This document shows, piece after piece, positions 38,029-48,497 of a DNA stretch of 64,000 nt. Every line of letters begins with the position of its first letter. The first letter of the stretch is position 1. This DNA comes from Steroidobacter gossypii. GTDB lineage: Bacteria > Pseudomonadota > Gammaproteobacteria > Steroidobacterales > Steroidobacteraceae. Under the pieces are notes generated by a model. It ran no database searches, was not told the DNA's origin, and worked only from the letters and a program-made list of their open reading frames with translations. The position numbers and the translations under genes are program-made. The stretch is taken from assembly GCF_016801985.1 (NCBI RefSeq), contig NZ_JAEVLS010000009.1:1-64000 (forward strand), given 5' to 3'.

Positions 38029-38760
38029 ATGAAGCTTTCCGTCGTCATTCCGGTCTGTAATGAAGCTGAGAATGTCGGGCCGCTGGCCCGTGAAATAAAG
38101 GCCGCCCTGGTCGATCACCAGCCCTTCGAGATCATCTTTGTCGATGACGGCAGCACCGACGGCACGGTCGAGGCCGTTCAGGCCGCCCGCGCCACGGGAA
38201 TCCCGGAGATCCGGCTGCTCGAGCACTCGCAGCGCTGTGGACAGAGCAGGGCAGTGTGTACCGGCGTGGAGGCGGCGCGCGCCGAATGGGTCGCGACCTT
38301 GGACGGCGATGGTCAGAACGATCCGGCAGATATTCCAGCGCTGATCAAAGCGCTCGTCGCCGGCGACGAGTCGCTCAAACTCGTGATGGGCAATCGCACC
38401 ACACGCAAAGACACGTGGTTGCGCCGGTTTTCTTCACGTGTTGCCAATCGTGTGCGCGGCGGGCTGCTTCGCGACGGCACGCCCGACACCGGCTGTGGCA
38501 TCAAGCTCATGCATCGAGCCACCTTCATGCGACTGCCCTGGTTCAACCACATGCACCGCTTTTTGCCGGCTTTATATCAACGAGACGGGGCGCGCGTGGT
38601 GTCCGTGCCGGTCAGTCATCGGCCGCGTACGCGCGGCGTTTCCAAGTACGGGCTGAACAATCGGCTCTGGGGCGGCATCGTCGATCTGTTCGGCGTGCGC
38701 TGGCTGATCCTCCGAAGTCCGCCGCAGACTCGCATCCGGGAAACCCTGCAAGGCGAATGA
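38029..38760 (+). CDS. GT2-family glycosyltransferase (dolichol-phosphate-mannose-synthase-like)
   Basis: 243 residues from ATG 38029. MKLSVVIPVCNEAENVGPL and the nucleotide-sugar motif IIFVDDGSTDGT are followed by ATLDGDGQNDPAD (the second Asp motif) and a late HRPRTRGVSKYGL. This is the polyprenyl-phosphate glycosyltransferase type. No membrane helices follow, so it is a soluble or peripheral enzyme. TATAAT lies 11 bp upstream of the start. The donor and acceptor are unknown. Confidence 0.88.
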   Translation: MKLSVVIPVCNEAENVGPLAREIKAALVDHQPFEIIFVDDGSTDGTVEAVQAARATGIPEIRLLEHSQRCGQSRAVCTGVEAARAEWVATLDGDGQNDPADIPALIKALVAGDESLKLVMGNRTTRKDTWLRRFSSRVANRVRGGLLRDGTPDTGCGIKLMHRATFMRLPWFNHMHRFLPALYQRDGARVVSVPVSHRPRTRGVSKYGLNNRLWGGIVDLFGVRWLILRSPPQTRIRETLQGE

Positions 38761-39182
38761 GTCAAGGATCTGACGGGGGAAGCGTCGGATCGCGTACGGC
38801 CTGCGCGGAGCAATGTCGCTGTTTGGCGTCTGGGGTCGAATGAAACACTTGGCACCGCGCTTTCCATCGCATATTTTGCTGTGCCACAATCGGTCGATCG
38901 CCACACTGCTATTCATATTCGCTCAGCGTCGAAACGGTTTACGCCGCTTTCGAACCAGATGCAGTGACGGCGCGAGAGTTTCGATTCGGGAGGGTGCCCT
39001 GAATGACTGTCTCAGCCTGCTTGGCGAACCAGTCAGCGGCGCCTGGGGTTCGCAAGGATTCCCGGCTCCGCGATAAGAACTGTAACAACGATTCGGGCGC
39101 GGCGAACAGAATGGATCGCTGCCCTTCGCTGAGTCCGCAACTACGCGGCTCGGCTTCGACGACTCACTGACGCGCTCCCCAA
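38761..39182. other. Gene-poor 420 bp stretch
   Basis: I see no supported gene or RNA. Frames here lack protein-like composition. It probably holds the promoter of the following GGDEF/EAL gene. Confidence 0.4.
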
Positions 39183-41870
39183 GTGGCAAGCAACCCGACA
39201 GAGCATGCGATGCTGAGTGCACCGAGCGGCGACACGTTGTTCACCGCGCGCCCGCGCCGCAAGTCCAACGCGGGTTTGGACGTACTGCTCACCAAGGCGT
39301 CCATCGATTTTCAGAACCTGACCAGCGAGCGCGACGATCCGCTGCTCAAACATAATCTCGAGGCGCTGCGGGAGGCGGCCGGGCTCGACGCCATCGTCAT
39401 CGCGACCTTCGATGAGGAGCACAAGAGCATCGAGCATGTGGTTGCAGCGAGCGGCCTGTTCGCGACCTTCAATCCCATCGTGTTTCATGGCGAGCCGCTC
39501 GAACGCTTGCCATATCTTCGTAACAAGCTCGGTCACCTGCGCATCGTCGAGATCCGCGACACCGCGCATCCGCGGCGTGAGCTGATCGCAGAAGGCGCTC
39601 GATTCGCATCGTTGCACATTGGCGCGGCGCTCGTGGTGGGCGTGGCCATTCAAGGGCGCGTTCAGGCGTTTATCGCGCTGTGCTCGACCCTGCCGCGCGA
39701 TTCCTGGGACGCCAACCTGCACTTGATGCTCAAGCTGCTCGGCTCGAGTTATTCGAGTGGCGTAGAAAGGTTGCGCTACCAAAAACACTTTCATGCGCTG
39801 GAAGAGCGCAACGAGCTCGCCCTGCATGGCGCAAACGACGGCTTGTGGGACTTCGAAGTCGACACTCAGAAGACTTGGTTCTCGCCGCGTTGGAAGGCCA
39901 TGCTCGGTTACACGGACGATGACGTCGAGCCGCTCACCGACTGGCAACAATTGTTACATCCGGATGACACGGTTCGCGTCAGTACGGCGCTGCGCGATCA
40001 CTTGTCCGGCAAGGAGCCGCTGTTCGAAAGCGTGCACCGTCTGCGGCATCGCGATGGCGTGTGGCTGTGGGTGGAGAGTCGCGCCAAGGCCCGAGTCGAT
40101 GAGCACGGGCGCGCCCGTCGCATCGTTGGCGTCGATCTCGATGTCACCGAGCGCAAGCTGTATGAAGAGGCGCTGTTCAAAGAGAAAGAAAGCGCGCAGA
40201 TCACGTTGCAGTCCATCGGCGATGGCGTAATCACCACCGATTCGAAGTGCCGGATCGAATATCTCAATCCGGTCGCCGAGCAGCTCACCGGCTGGCGGCT
40301 GGAGCATGCGCAAGGCCGCGTGATCGACGAGATCTTCCGCAGCTTCCACGAGGAGACCTGCGAGCCGCTGGAGAATCCGCTCGCGGTCGCGATCCGTCGC
40401 ACTCGCGCGATCAAATCGGTCCGTCCGACGCTGCTGATCCGTCGCGACGGCAACGAGCTTTACATCGAAAGTTGCGCCTCGCCGATTCGCGACGGCGCGG
40501 GCAATGTCTCCGGCGGCGTGCTCGTGTTTCATGATGTGAGCGAGAGCCGTGAGTTGAATCGCAAGCTTTCGTATCACGCGAGCCATGACATTCTCACCGG
40601 CCTGGTGAACCGCCGGGAATTCGAGTCGAGACTGGAGCGGGCGCTGAAGAGCGCCAAGGCGCGTGAGGCGTCGTACGCTCTTTGTCACATCGATCTCGAT
40701 CAGTTCAAGATCATCAACGACAACTGCGGTCACAGCGCGGGCGATGCGCTGCTCGGTCAGGTCGGCGCGTTGCTCAAGTCGAAGATCCGGTGGCGCGACA
40801 CGGTGTCGCGTCTGGGCGGCGATGAGTTCGGCGTGCTGCTCGAGAGCTGTTCGCTGGAAGAAGCCGTGCGCAATGCCGAGATGCTTCGCGAGGCGATCCG
40901 CAACTACAAGTTCGTGTGGGAAGAGCGCACTTTCCGGCTTGGCGCCAGCATCGGCGTGGTACCGCTATCGCCCGAGAACGAGGATGTCGCCTCGCTGATC
41001 TCGGCGGCTGACAGCGCGTGCGCCGCCGCCAAGGAAAGCGGCCGCAATCGCATCTACAGCTTCCAGGAAAACGACATCGACCTGATGCGTCGGCGTCGCG
41101 AGATGCAATGGGCGGCGCGCATCAACAACGCGCTGGAAGACAATCGCTTCGAGATCTTCCGCCAGGTCATTCAGCCGCTGCAGCACAAGGACGCGCGCGG
41201 GCTGCACTACGAGCTGTTGCTACGCATGCGCGATGAGGCGGGCAAGATCGTCGCGCCGGATCAATTCATCGTCGCCGCCGAGCGCTACGGGCTCACACCG
41301 AACATCGATCGCTGGATGATCGAACACGCGCTGCGCTGGCTGGTGTCCGAGGCGGATGAGCGCGAGAAGCTCGAGTTGTGCTCCATCAATCTGTCAGGCC
41401 AGAGCCTGGGGGACGACAAATTCCTGCCGTTCGTGATCGATCATTTCCATCGCAGCGGCATCGATGCCTCGAAGATTTGCTTCGAGATCACCGAGACCGC
41501 GGCCATCGCCAGCTTCTCGCAGGCGAACCGGTTCATCCATGCGCTGAAGGATCTGGGGTGCCGGTTTGCGCTCGATGACTTCGGCACCGGTCTGTCCTCA
41601 TTCGGTTACCTGAAGCACTTCCCGGTCGACTTCCTGAAGATCGACGGCAGCTTCGTCAAAGAAATCCTGCACGACCCCATCGACCGCGAGATGGTGCGCT
41701 CGATCAACGAAATCGGTCATCTCACCGGCAAGCAAACCATCGCCGAGTTCGCCGAGAACGTCGAGATCATCGAGATGCTCCGCAGCCTGGGCGTCGACTA
41801 CGCCCAAGGCTACGGCATCGCCACCCCTCAGCGCGTGATGAAGCTCGCCTCGGGCAGCGAAGCGTTCTAA
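39183..41870 (+). CDS. GAF-PAS-GGDEF-EAL cyclic-di-GMP protein
   Basis: 895 residues from GTG 39183; ATG 39210 is an alternative and neither has a clear RBS. The order is a GAF-like domain (about 50-190), two PAS regions (about 220-460, with the end of the first at GVDLDVTERKLYEEAL), GGDEF with SRLGGDEFGVLLES near residue 545, and EAL with YELLLRMRDEAG near 680 and DDFGTGLSSFGYL near 800. The EAL triad is altered to ELL, although the later catalytic residues look normal. It makes and/or breaks c-di-GMP in response to a soluble or redox signal. There are no membrane helices. Confidence 0.92.
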   Translation: MASNPTEHAMLSAPSGDTLFTARPRRKSNAGLDVLLTKASIDFQNLTSERDDPLLKHNLEALREAAGLDAIVIATFDEEHKSIEHVVAASGLFATFNPIVFHGEPLERLPYLRNKLGHLRIVEIRDTAHPRRELIAEGARFASLHIGAALVVGVAIQGRVQAFIALCSTLPRDSWDANLHLMLKLLGSSYSSGVERLRYQKHFHALEERNELALHGANDGLWDFEVDTQKTWFSPRWKAMLGYTDDDVEPLTDWQQLLHPDDTVRVSTALRDHLSGKEPLFESVHRLRHRDGVWLWVESRAKARVDEHGRARRIVGVDLDVTERKLYEEALFKEKESAQITLQSIGDGVITTDSKCRIEYLNPVAEQLTGWRLEHAQGRVIDEIFRSFHEETCEPLENPLAVAIRRTRAIKSVRPTLLIRRDGNELYIESCASPIRDGAGNVSGGVLVFHDVSESRELNRKLSYHASHDILTGLVNRREFESRLERALKSAKAREASYALCHIDLDQFKIINDNCGHSAGDALLGQVGALLKSKIRWRDTVSRLGGDEFGVLLESCSLEEAVRNAEMLREAIRNYKFVWEERTFRLGASIGVVPLSPENEDVASLISAADSACAAAKESGRNRIYSFQENDIDLMRRRREMQWAARINNALEDNRFEIFRQVIQPLQHKDARGLHYELLLRMRDEAGKIVAPDQFIVAAERYGLTPNIDRWMIEHALRWLVSEADEREKLELCSINLSGQSLGDDKFLPFVIDHFHRSGIDASKICFEITETAAIASFSQANRFIHALKDLGCRFALDDFGTGLSSFGYLKHFPVDFLKIDGSFVKEILHDPIDREMVRSINEIGHLTGKQTIAEFAENVEIIEMLRSLGVDYAQGYGIATPQRVMKLASGSEAF

Positions 41871-41877
41871 CCAGCTA

Positions 41878-41896
41878 GCGCCGGCTCTGCCGGCGC
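41878..41896. terminator. Hairpin between convergent EAL gene and nadC
   Basis: GCGCCGGC-TCT-GCCGGCGC is a perfect 8-bp stem just after the EAL-gene stop. No T tract follows directly. Confidence 0.45.
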
Positions 41897-42001
41897 AACC
41901 CGATCCTGCCTCTGTGCCGGCCGCAGGCCAAACTCACCGCGGCCGATATGGATGAGCCCCCTTCCGTGCCGGCCAGGCCGAAAAGAAAAATTGCGGCGGC
42001 G

Positions 42002-42853
42002 TTATGCGAAGCGCATCGACAGGTCCAGCGCCCTCACGTGCTTCGTGAGGCCGCCGACCGACACGAAATCGACGCCGGTCTCGGCCACCGTGCGCAACGT
42101 TTCCAGCGACATGTTTCCTGACGCTTCCAGCTCGATGCCCTTGTTCTGATGCGAGCGCGTGATGTGCACCGCGGCCTTCAAGTCTTCATGCGAGAAGTTG
42201 TCGAGCAGAATCCGATCGACCTTCGCAGCCAGCGCCTGCTGCAACTCATCGAGATTCTCCACCTCGACTTCCACCATCACCTTGCTGTTGACGAGGCGCG
42301 CCTCCGCCACCGCCGCAGCGATCGACCCCGCCGCCGCGATGTGATTTTCTTTGACCAGGATGGCGTCGAACAAACCGATGCGATGGTTCGTGCCGCCCCC
42401 ACAGCGCACCGCATATTTCTGCGCGAGCCGCAGCCCAGGAATCGTCTTGCGCGTATCGAGCACCCGGCACTGAGTGCCTTTCAGTGCCTCGGCGTACCGA
42501 CTGGTCTCCGTCGTCGTCCCCGACAGTAACTGCAGGAAGTTAAGCGCCGTCCGCTCGCCCGTGAGCAACGCTCTCGAAGGTCCGGTGAGCTCGCATAGCA
42601 ACTGATTGGCGCGAACACGCTCGCCGTCCTGCGCCTTCCAGGCAATCTGCACCCGGGTGTCGATCTGACGAAACACCTCATCGAACCAGGCTCGCCCACA
42701 CAGTGTCGCGTCCTCACGCGTGATCACGGTGGCCTTTGAGGTGCGATCTGCAGGAATCAGTTGCGCGGTCAGATCGCCGGTCGCGACATCCTCCTCGATC
42801 GCAAGGGCCACGGAACGGCTGATGTACTCGGGGCTGGGCAGGTCAATCGACAT
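42002..42853 (-). CDS. nadC: Nicotinate-nucleotide pyrophosphorylase (carboxylating)
   Basis: 283 residues from ATG 42853 ([19 protein letters not shown]). It converts quinolinate and PRPP to nicotinate mononucleotide in NAD synthesis. The family core is visible: [41 protein letters not shown] and VEVENLDE, then ILLDNFS. The length is normal. It is monocistronic on the minus strand, opposite the EAL gene. Confidence 0.95.
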   Translation of the reverse strand: MSIDLPSPEYISRSVALAIEEDVATGDLTAQLIPADRTSKATVITREDATLCGRAWFDEVFRQIDTRVQIAWKAQDGERVRANQLLCELTGPSRALLTGERTALNFLQLLSGTTTETSRYAEALKGTQCRVLDTRKTIPGLRLAQKYAVRCGGGTNHRIGLFDAILVKENHIAAAGSIAAAVAEARLVNSKVMVEVEVENLDELQQALAAKVDRILLDNFSHEDLKAAVHITRSHQNKGIELEASGNMSLETLRTVAETGVDFVSVGGLTKHVRALDLSMRFA

Positions 42854-43049
42854 GATTCGTCCTCGAACGCGAGAAACGAAAGATACGCTGGATTGGCCGA
42901 ACCCCCAAAACGGAAGAACCCACCGGAGGGCTCCGATGAGCCGCCCCGGGTGCAGGACATGCCCGCCGCCGCAGGCGGCGAGCGAGAGGCAAGAGTCACG
43001 CGTTTTGCCGGGGGTGGCAGGAGCCCGATCCCGAGTATGGAATAGCAGT

Positions 43050-43664
43050 CTAGAACGGCAGTCCGTGGCTCTGCCCACCCATGCACATCAGCATCGGCAC
43101 CGACAGAATGAAGTTCACCCGCGACGCATACAGCGCCACCTTGCGCGCTTTGGCTTTCTCCTCATCGGTGGCCGGTTTGATGCCGAGCACTTTTTTCTGG
43201 TTCGGCCAGATCAGGCCCCAGACATTGAGCAGCATGATGGTGCCCAGCCAGGCGCCGACCCCGATCACCACGAAGCCCTCCTGCAGCAGAAAGGCCTTGT
43301 GCAGGGCCATGGGCGATCCATAGCCGAACAGCAGGAAGTAGGCGCCGGTGAGCCAGGTCAGCACCGCGGCCCAACGGAACCACCACAGCGCCCTGGGGGC
43401 GACGTATTTGGTGATGCCGCCGCCGCCCGGGCCGCCTTTGTCCGCCGTCGCATCCGCCAGCGCTGGCAGCTGAACGACGTTGAAGTAGTAGAGCAAGCCG
43501 ATCCACATCACCCCGGAGACAATGTGCAGCCAGCGGTCGACCTGCGCATGGTGGAAGCCGATGCCGTCGGCGCCGATTACGGTGGTGGTGAGGATCAAGG
43601 ATAGGACGATCGCCAGCACGAACGCGGAAATGATGGCCCCGCGCACTGTCGTCAGTGGATGCAT
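43050..43664 (-). CDS. PuuD-like (urate hydroxylase membrane domain) protein
   Basis: 204 residues with about five hydrophobic segments. The haem-region-like [16 protein letters not shown] and [20 protein letters not shown] match the membrane domain of PuuD, whose full-length members also carry a cytochrome c domain. No CXXCH is present here, so this is the membrane-domain-only form common in proteobacteria. Its function in urate oxidation is not established without the cytochrome part. Monocistronic. Confidence 0.75.
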   Translation of the reverse strand: MHPLTTVRGAIISAFVLAIVLSLILTTTVIGADGIGFHHAQVDRWLHIVSGVMWIGLLYYFNVVQLPALADATADKGGPGGGGITKYVAPRALWWFRWAAVLTWLTGAYFLLFGYGSPMALHKAFLLQEGFVVIGVGAWLGTIMLLNVWGLIWPNQKKVLGIKPATDEEKAKARKVALYASRVNFILSVPMLMCMGGQSHGLPF

Positions 43665-43810
43665 GACCCTACTCCTCGCTAAACCGTTGTTCTGTAGTTC
43701 TGGCCGAGGCAGGGCTTCCTTGCAGTACCCGGACTACGGCTTATGTCAGCAAAAAGCGTTTGAAGAATAGGGTAGCCATCCCCATAATTCAATTGTCAGC
43801 TCCGTCCGTC

Positions 43811-43999
43811 ATGACCTTCCCACCCGCCCCACTTCCCGTTGCGTCGCCCTGTATCAAGGTCTGTGTACTCGATGCGCGGAATGTGTGCGTCGGCTGCGGC
43901 CGCACCATTGACGAAATCACTCAATGGTCGCGCCTGACGGAAGAGCAGCAGCGCCAGGTCGTGGACCGGGCGCGGCAGCGGCGTGAAGCCGCATCTTGA
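43811..43999 (+). CDS. DUF1289 family small cysteine-rich protein
   Basis: 62 residues from ATG 43811. The conserved cysteine motif is visible as SPCIKVCVLDARNVCVGCGR, followed by TIDEITQWSRLTEEQQ, the whole of DUF1289 (an Fe-S or zinc-binding fold). Function unknown. It is 29 bp upstream of grxD and in the same direction, so the two may be cotranscribed. Confidence 0.88.
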   Translation: MTFPPAPLPVASPCIKVCVLDARNVCVGCGRTIDEITQWSRLTEEQQRQVVDRARQRREAAS

Positions 44000-44028
44000 A
44001 CCAGTTTGCCTTTACTTCCGAGGTTTCA

Positions 44029-44352
44029 ATGGACGTCATCGAACGCATCAAGTCGCAGCTGTCCTCCAGCCCGGTCGTGCTGTACATGAAGGGTACCCCC
44101 GACTTTCCTCAGTGCGGATTCTCGGCGGCGGCTGTGCGTGCGCTCGGCGCTGTCGGCGCAGAGTTTCAGCACGTCAACATCTTCGAGGATCCGGAGCTGC
44201 GCGAGGCGCTGAAGCAGTACTCGAACTGGCCGACCTATCCGCAGCTATACGTCAATGGCGAGCTGATCGGCGGCTCGGACATCATCATCGAGATGTACAA
44301 GAGTGGCGAGCTGCAGAAGCTGATCGGCGAAGCCGCTCGCGCGGCGGGCTGA
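44029..44352 (+). CDS. grxD: Monothiol glutaredoxin, CGFS type
   Basis: 107 residues from ATG 44029. The active site is CGFS (in TPDFPQCGFSAAAV), and the glutathione-binding NWPTYPQLYVNGELIGGSDI is complete. GrxD-type proteins bind and deliver [2Fe-2S] clusters. A start at 43996 would add 11 residues not seen in the family. It lies next to the DUF1289 gene and 100 bp before pyrC. Confidence 0.95.
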   Translation: MDVIERIKSQLSSSPVVLYMKGTPDFPQCGFSAAAVRALGAVGAEFQHVNIFEDPELREALKQYSNWPTYPQLYVNGELIGGSDIIIEMYKSGELQKLIGEAARAAG

Positions 44353-44452
44353 TTCAAGCGCTCCAAATCTCCCGGCAATCGCACCCTCTTCCGAAAAGGG
44401 CGAAGGTGCATCGGGGCGAGCCTTCTGCGTCGCCGTCCCTTAGACTCTCCGC

Positions 44453-45499
44453 ATGACTCAGCTGACTCTGCTTCGTCCCGACGACTGGCACTTGCACGTG
44501 CGCGACGGCGCCCAACTCACGAGCGTCGTTCCTTTCACCGCCCGGCAGTTCGCTCGCGCGGTCATCATGCCGAATTTGAAGCCGCCGGTGACCACGGTCG
44601 CAGCGGCGGCTCACTATCGTGAGCGCATCCTGCAGGCGGTGCCTGCGGGCCTGCGATTCGAGCCGCTGATGACGCTCTATCTCACCGACACCACCTCGCC
44701 GAAGGAAATCCATGCCGCGAAGGCAAGTGGTTTCGTGGTGGGCTGCAAGCTGTACCCGTCGGGTGCGACCACCAACTCGGATGCGGGCGTGACGGCGATT
44801 GAAGAAATCTTCCCGGTGCTCGAAGCCATGCAGGAAGTGGATCTGGTCTTTCAGGTGCACGGGGAGGTGACGGAGTCATCCGTCGATGTGTTCGATCGCG
44901 AGAAGGTTTTCATCGATCGCATCATGTCGCGCATCGTCGAAAAGTTTCCGAAGCTGCGCGTGGTGTTCGAACATGTGACCACCCGCGAAGGCGTGCAATT
45001 CGTGAAGAGCGCTCGCGCCGGCGTCGGTGCCACCATCACTCCGCAACACCTGCTGTTGAATCGGAACGCGATATTTCAGGGCGGCATTCGTCCTCACAAC
45101 TACTGCCTGCCGGTGCTCAAGCGCGAGCATGATCGCCAGGCGCTGGTCGAGGCGGCCACGAGCGACGATCCTCGTTTCTTCCTCGGCACCGACAGCGCGC
45201 CGCATGCTCGTCACACCAAAGAGAATGCGTGCGGCTGCGCCGGCGTGTTCTCAGCGCATGCTGCGATCGAGCTGTACGCCGAGGCGTTCGAAGCCGCCGG
45301 ACGCCTGGACCGTCTGCAGGCGTTCGCATCCGAGCGCGGCCCTGACTTTTATGGCCTGCCGCGCAATACCACCAAGATCACATTGAACCGCACCGCGTGG
45401 ACGCCGCCGGCCGTGTATCGTTTCGGTAACGATGAGCTCACGCCATTTCGCGCCGGCGAAAGCATCGCCTGGCAGCTGGCCGAGGAAAACCTGTCTTGA
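44453..45499 (+). CDS. pyrC: Dihydroorotase
   Basis: 348 residues, the E. coli PyrC (type II) length. The zinc ligands are visible in [10 protein letters not shown], in [11 protein letters not shown] (carboxylated Lys), and later [19 protein letters not shown] and GTDSAPH. It closes carbamoyl aspartate to dihydroorotate in pyrimidine synthesis. Its stop overlaps the rnt start by four bases (TTGA). Confidence 0.96.
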   Translation: MTQLTLLRPDDWHLHVRDGAQLTSVVPFTARQFARAVIMPNLKPPVTTVAAAAHYRERILQAVPAGLRFEPLMTLYLTDTTSPKEIHAAKASGFVVGCKLYPSGATTNSDAGVTAIEEIFPVLEAMQEVDLVFQVHGEVTESSVDVFDREKVFIDRIMSRIVEKFPKLRVVFEHVTTREGVQFVKSARAGVGATITPQHLLLNRNAIFQGGIRPHNYCLPVLKREHDRQALVEAATSDDPRFFLGTDSAPHARHTKENACGCAGVFSAHAAIELYAEAFEAAGRLDRLQAFASERGPDFYGLPRNTTKITLNRTAWTPPAVYRFGNDELTPFRAGESIAWQLAEENLS

Positions 45500-46131
45500 A
45501 CGAAGCAGTGACTGTCGAGGTTGAAGGCAAGCTGCCCATGGCTCGCCGCTTTCGCGGCTTTCTGCCGGTAGTGATCGACGTGGAGTGCGGCGGCTTCAAT
45601 CCGAACACCGACGCGCTGCTCGAAATCGCCGCGGTGCTGCTCGAGATTCAGGGCGACGGCACGTTGCTGCCGGGGGAGAGCTGGCGGTATCACGTTCAAC
45701 CCTTCCCGGGCGCGAACCTCGAGCCTGCCTCGCTTGCGGTCACCGGCATCGATCCGTTTCATCCGCTGCGGCCGGCGATTCCGGAGAAGGAAGCGCTCAC
45801 TCGTTTGTTCAAGGAGATTCGCCGTGCGATGAAGGAGAATGATTGCACGCGCGCCATCCTGGTCGGGCACAACGCATACTTCGATCTGAACTTCATCAAC
45901 GCGGCAATCGCGCGCACGGATATCAAACGGAATCCGTTTCACCCGTTCTCGAGCTTCGATACCGCTACGCTCGCGGGCGTGGCTTACGGTCAGACGGTGC
46001 TTGGAAAGGCGCTGCAGGCCGCCGGGATCGAGTGGGATTCTGGGGCGGCGCATTCGGCTGCGTATGATGCGCAGAAGACGGCGGAGTTGTTCTGCAAGAT
46101 TTGTAATGCGATGAAGGTGGCGGTGGGGTAG
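45496..46131 (+). CDS. rnt: Ribonuclease T
   Basis: 211 residues from TTG 45496. A DEDDh 3'-5' exonuclease that trims tRNA and rRNA ends. Exo I motif [11 protein letters not shown], Exo [14 protein letters not shown] and Exo [15 protein letters not shown] with the catalytic His are all intact. It overlaps the pyrC stop, so translation is coupled. The TTG start is unusual but no better one exists. Confidence 0.94.
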   Translation: MNEAVTVEVEGKLPMARRFRGFLPVVIDVECGGFNPNTDALLEIAAVLLEIQGDGTLLPGESWRYHVQPFPGANLEPASLAVTGIDPFHPLRPAIPEKEALTRLFKEIRRAMKENDCTRAILVGHNAYFDLNFINAAIARTDIKRNPFHPFSSFDTATLAGVAYGQTVLGKALQAAGIEWDSGAAHSAAYDAQKTAELFCKICNAMKVAVG

Positions 46132-46213
46132 GGCTGCAGTACCTTGGCCGCTTGCGTCAGCTGCCGGCTGATCTCTTTTCGACTGGCGCTCGCTCTGCTC
46201 AAGGCCGCTGCCG

Positions 46214-46885
46214 TTAACTAATTCCGGTCGCCCAAGCTGCGATCGTATCGGCAAGCTCTTCCATTACCTCCCGATCGTTGCGCCCCGATCGCGCCAGCAC
46301 GTGGAACGAATGATCCGCGCCTTCGATGCGCTTCAACGTCGCGCGCTTTCCGAGCTTCTGAACGATCGGTTCAAGCAGTGTGAGGTCCGCGAGGTCATCT
46401 CGCGTTCCCTGCAGAAACAGCATCGGAATGTTCACCTGCGCCAGATGATCCGCCCGCCCGACCGACGGCTTCTTCGCAGGATGCAACGGGAACCCCACAA
46501 ACGCCAAGCCTTGCACATCCGGTAACAGCTTCGCGGCCTGCGCCTGCGAAGTCATCCTGCCTCCAAACGATTTCCCACCCGCAATCAGCGGCACCCCAGG
46601 CACCCGCTTCCGCGCTTCCTGCACTGCCGCTCGCACGGTGGCGTGACAAAGCGCCGGCGGATCAGGACGCTTCGAGCCATTCTCCATATACGGAAACTGA
46701 TATCGGAGCGTGCCTATCTCGCGGGCTTCGAGTGCATTCGCAATGTCGGCCATGAAGGAGTGGTTCATCCCCGCGCCGGCTCCGTGCCCGAGGACGAAGC
46801 ACGCTTTAGCGGACTCAGGCATCTGCAGCAGCGCCGAAATCTGGACGTTCTGTTTGACTTCGATGCTGAGGAGGGCAGGCTTCAT
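46214..46885 (-). CDS. Alpha/beta hydrolase of the KANL3/Tex30 type
   Basis: 223 residues from ATG 46885. It has the oxyanion region LGHGAGAGMNH, the nucleophile elbow GGKSFGGRM (Ser in G-K-S-F-G-G), an Asp in LFLQGTRDDLADL and the catalytic His in ADHSFHV. A family of esterase-like proteins with no fixed substrate. Convergent with rnt. Further upstream in-frame starts exist but are not family-like. Confidence 0.82.
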   Translation of the reverse strand: MKPALLSIEVKQNVQISALLQMPESAKACFVLGHGAGAGMNHSFMADIANALEAREIGTLRYQFPYMENGSKRPDPPALCHATVRAAVQEARKRVPGVPLIAGGKSFGGRMTSQAQAAKLLPDVQGLAFVGFPLHPAKKPSVGRADHLAQVNIPMLFLQGTRDDLADLTLLEPIVQKLGKRATLKRIEGADHSFHVLARSGRNDREVMEELADTIAAWATGIS

Positions 46886-47048
46886 GAGATGAGTATGGCC
46901 GGTTCGATTCGGTCCGCCAACTTCAATCCTCGGCGGGGTTGCGAGCGCCTCCGTTGAGTCGCTGTTTCGCCGGGCTAAAGCTGACATGCGCGGACGTTTT
47001 TTGCTTTTATGCTTTGCGGATCGGCAAGCGGCGCCATCGGAGATGGAC

Positions 47049-47471
47049 ATGAAACCACGCATCACCCTGATCACCCTCGGCGTCGACGATCTGGAACGCG
47101 CCGTTTATTTTTATCGCGACGGCCTCGGCTTGGAAACCGACGGCATCGTCGGCAAAGAATTCGAGCACGGCGCGGTTGCGTTCTTCCAGCTCGAAGGAGG
47201 CCTGCGACTGGCATTGTGGCCGAGAAAGAGTCTCGCGCACGACAGCGGCTTACCGGTGACCGCGTCCAGTCCAACGGATTTCTGTCTCGCGCACAATGTG
47301 ATTTCAAAGTCTGAAGTGGATAGCGTGATGACTCAGGCTCGGAACGCCGGTGCGACCATCGTCAAGGCCGCGCACGATACGTTCTACGGCGGTTATGCCG
47401 GCTACTTCCAGGATCCGGATCGGCACCTGTGGGAAGTGGCGTGGAATCCGCAGATGCTGCCGCGGGAGTAG
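47049..47471 (+). CDS. VOC (glyoxalase/bleomycin resistance) family protein
   Basis: 140 residues from ATG 47049 (alternative ATG 47043). It shows the two beta-alpha-beta-beta-beta repeats: LITLGVDDLERAVYFYRDGL in the first half, and YGGYAGYFQDPDRHLWEVAW in the second. The Asp-Pro-Asp-x-H-x-W-E end is the common metal-binding glutamate. Substrate unknown. Monocistronic; it ends at a hairpin shared with the GST gene. Confidence 0.88.
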   Translation: MKPRITLITLGVDDLERAVYFYRDGLGLETDGIVGKEFEHGAVAFFQLEGGLRLALWPRKSLAHDSGLPVTASSPTDFCLAHNVISKSEVDSVMTQARNAGATIVKAAHDTFYGGYAGYFQDPDRHLWEVAWNPQMLPRE

Positions 47472-47591
47472 CGCCGAGGTCACGCGGTTCGATGGCGGAC
47501 CAACTCCAATTTTACATTCGACGTTTCTGCAGAAAGGCGCCCAAACGTGTGACCGCGAAGTGCGAGGCCGCAGCCTAGGCTGTTTGAAACA

Positions 47592-47624
47592 GGTTTGCGC
47601 CCGAGAACACCTCGGGCGCAAGCC
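47592..47624. terminator. Convergent terminator between VOC and GST genes
   Basis: TTGCGCCCGAG-AACAC-CTCGGGCGCAA is a perfect 11-bp stem lying between the two converging genes. Confidence 0.75.
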
Positions 47625-47639
47625 TTTGCGCGGTAACAC

Positions 47640-48341
47640 TCAGGCGGCCAATCGCGGAAGCAGTTCTTCCAAAGAGACATGTCCGCGGAAGCCGCCGCTG
47701 CTCGCAGCGGGACGCTCATCTTCGATCGCATGAGCGAAGATCACGGCCGGATCTGCTTCGAGGCGATCGATGAATCGCTGCACGCGTGGATAGGCGCCGG
47801 GCTCGACGACGCGATGATACGTGCCCCAGCGAGCGAGCCCGATGAAGTACGCATCCGCCGGTGTGCGTCGCGGTCCGGCGAGCCAGTCGCTGCCGGCGAG
47901 CATGGACTCGAGTTTCAGATGCGCGTCCGCCACCCATTCCCGGCCCGTCTCGCGTAACACTTCCTGCGCGCGCGGATTGCCTTCCATCATGTAGGCGTGC
48001 CACAGCGGGCCGAACGAGGCGAAGAATGTCGTGGTCAGAAACGCGAGGCGTTGATTGAAAAAATCGAACTCGCGCGTGCCTTGCGCGAAACCCAGGCCGG
48101 ACTCGATGCCGCGAGCCGCGATGTGTTGCAGGATCGCGGCGCTTTCGGTGAGCACCCGGCCGTCCTCGAGCAGCAGCGCTGGCGTCTTGCCATGAGGATT
48201 GATCTTGGCGTAACGATCGGATCGTGAGTCCTCCGTCATCCTGATCCGGCACAGCCGATACGGCTGGCCCAGCCATTCCAGCGCGACGATCGATCCGAAC
48301 GAGCATCCCTGCGGGACGCCATAAAGCAATACGGGCTCCAT
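47640..48341 (-). CDS. Glutathione S-transferase family protein
   Basis: 233 residues from ATG 48341. The N-terminal thioredoxin-like domain has a cis-Pro region KTPALLLEDGRVLTESAAI, the glutathione-binding SNAIL-type motif. The all-helical C-terminal domain follows, with ADAYFIGLARWG. It conjugates or reduces small electrophiles. It is divergent from the HxlR regulator at 48498, and that arrangement suggests it is the regulator's target (inference). Confidence 0.88.
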   Translation of the reverse strand: MEPVLLYGVPQGCSFGSIVALEWLGQPYRLCRIRMTEDSRSDRYAKINPHGKTPALLLEDGRVLTESAAILQHIAARGIESGLGFAQGTREFDFFNQRLAFLTTTFFASFGPLWHAYMMEGNPRAQEVLRETGREWVADAHLKLESMLAGSDWLAGPRRTPADAYFIGLARWGTYHRVVEPGAYPRVQRFIDRLEADPAVIFAHAIEDERPAASSGGFRGHVSLEELLPRLAA

Positions 48342-48497
48342 AGTGAACTCCAATCGAGGTGTCAGCAGATGTCCAAGGGAGCCCTATGTTATTGAGCACG
48401 TCCTGGCTGTAAATTACGAACAATTATGTGACTGCCCCATGCGATGAATCCCAGGGGAGCGCCGCAGTAGGAACATTTTTGTTACTGACACACCGCC

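Noticed and set aside
42860-43049. GC-rich repeats between nadC and the PuuD-like gene
   Set aside because: Short GC-rich stems (GCCGCCGCAGGCGGCG) but no T tract and no second copy; not enough for a terminator or RNA call.
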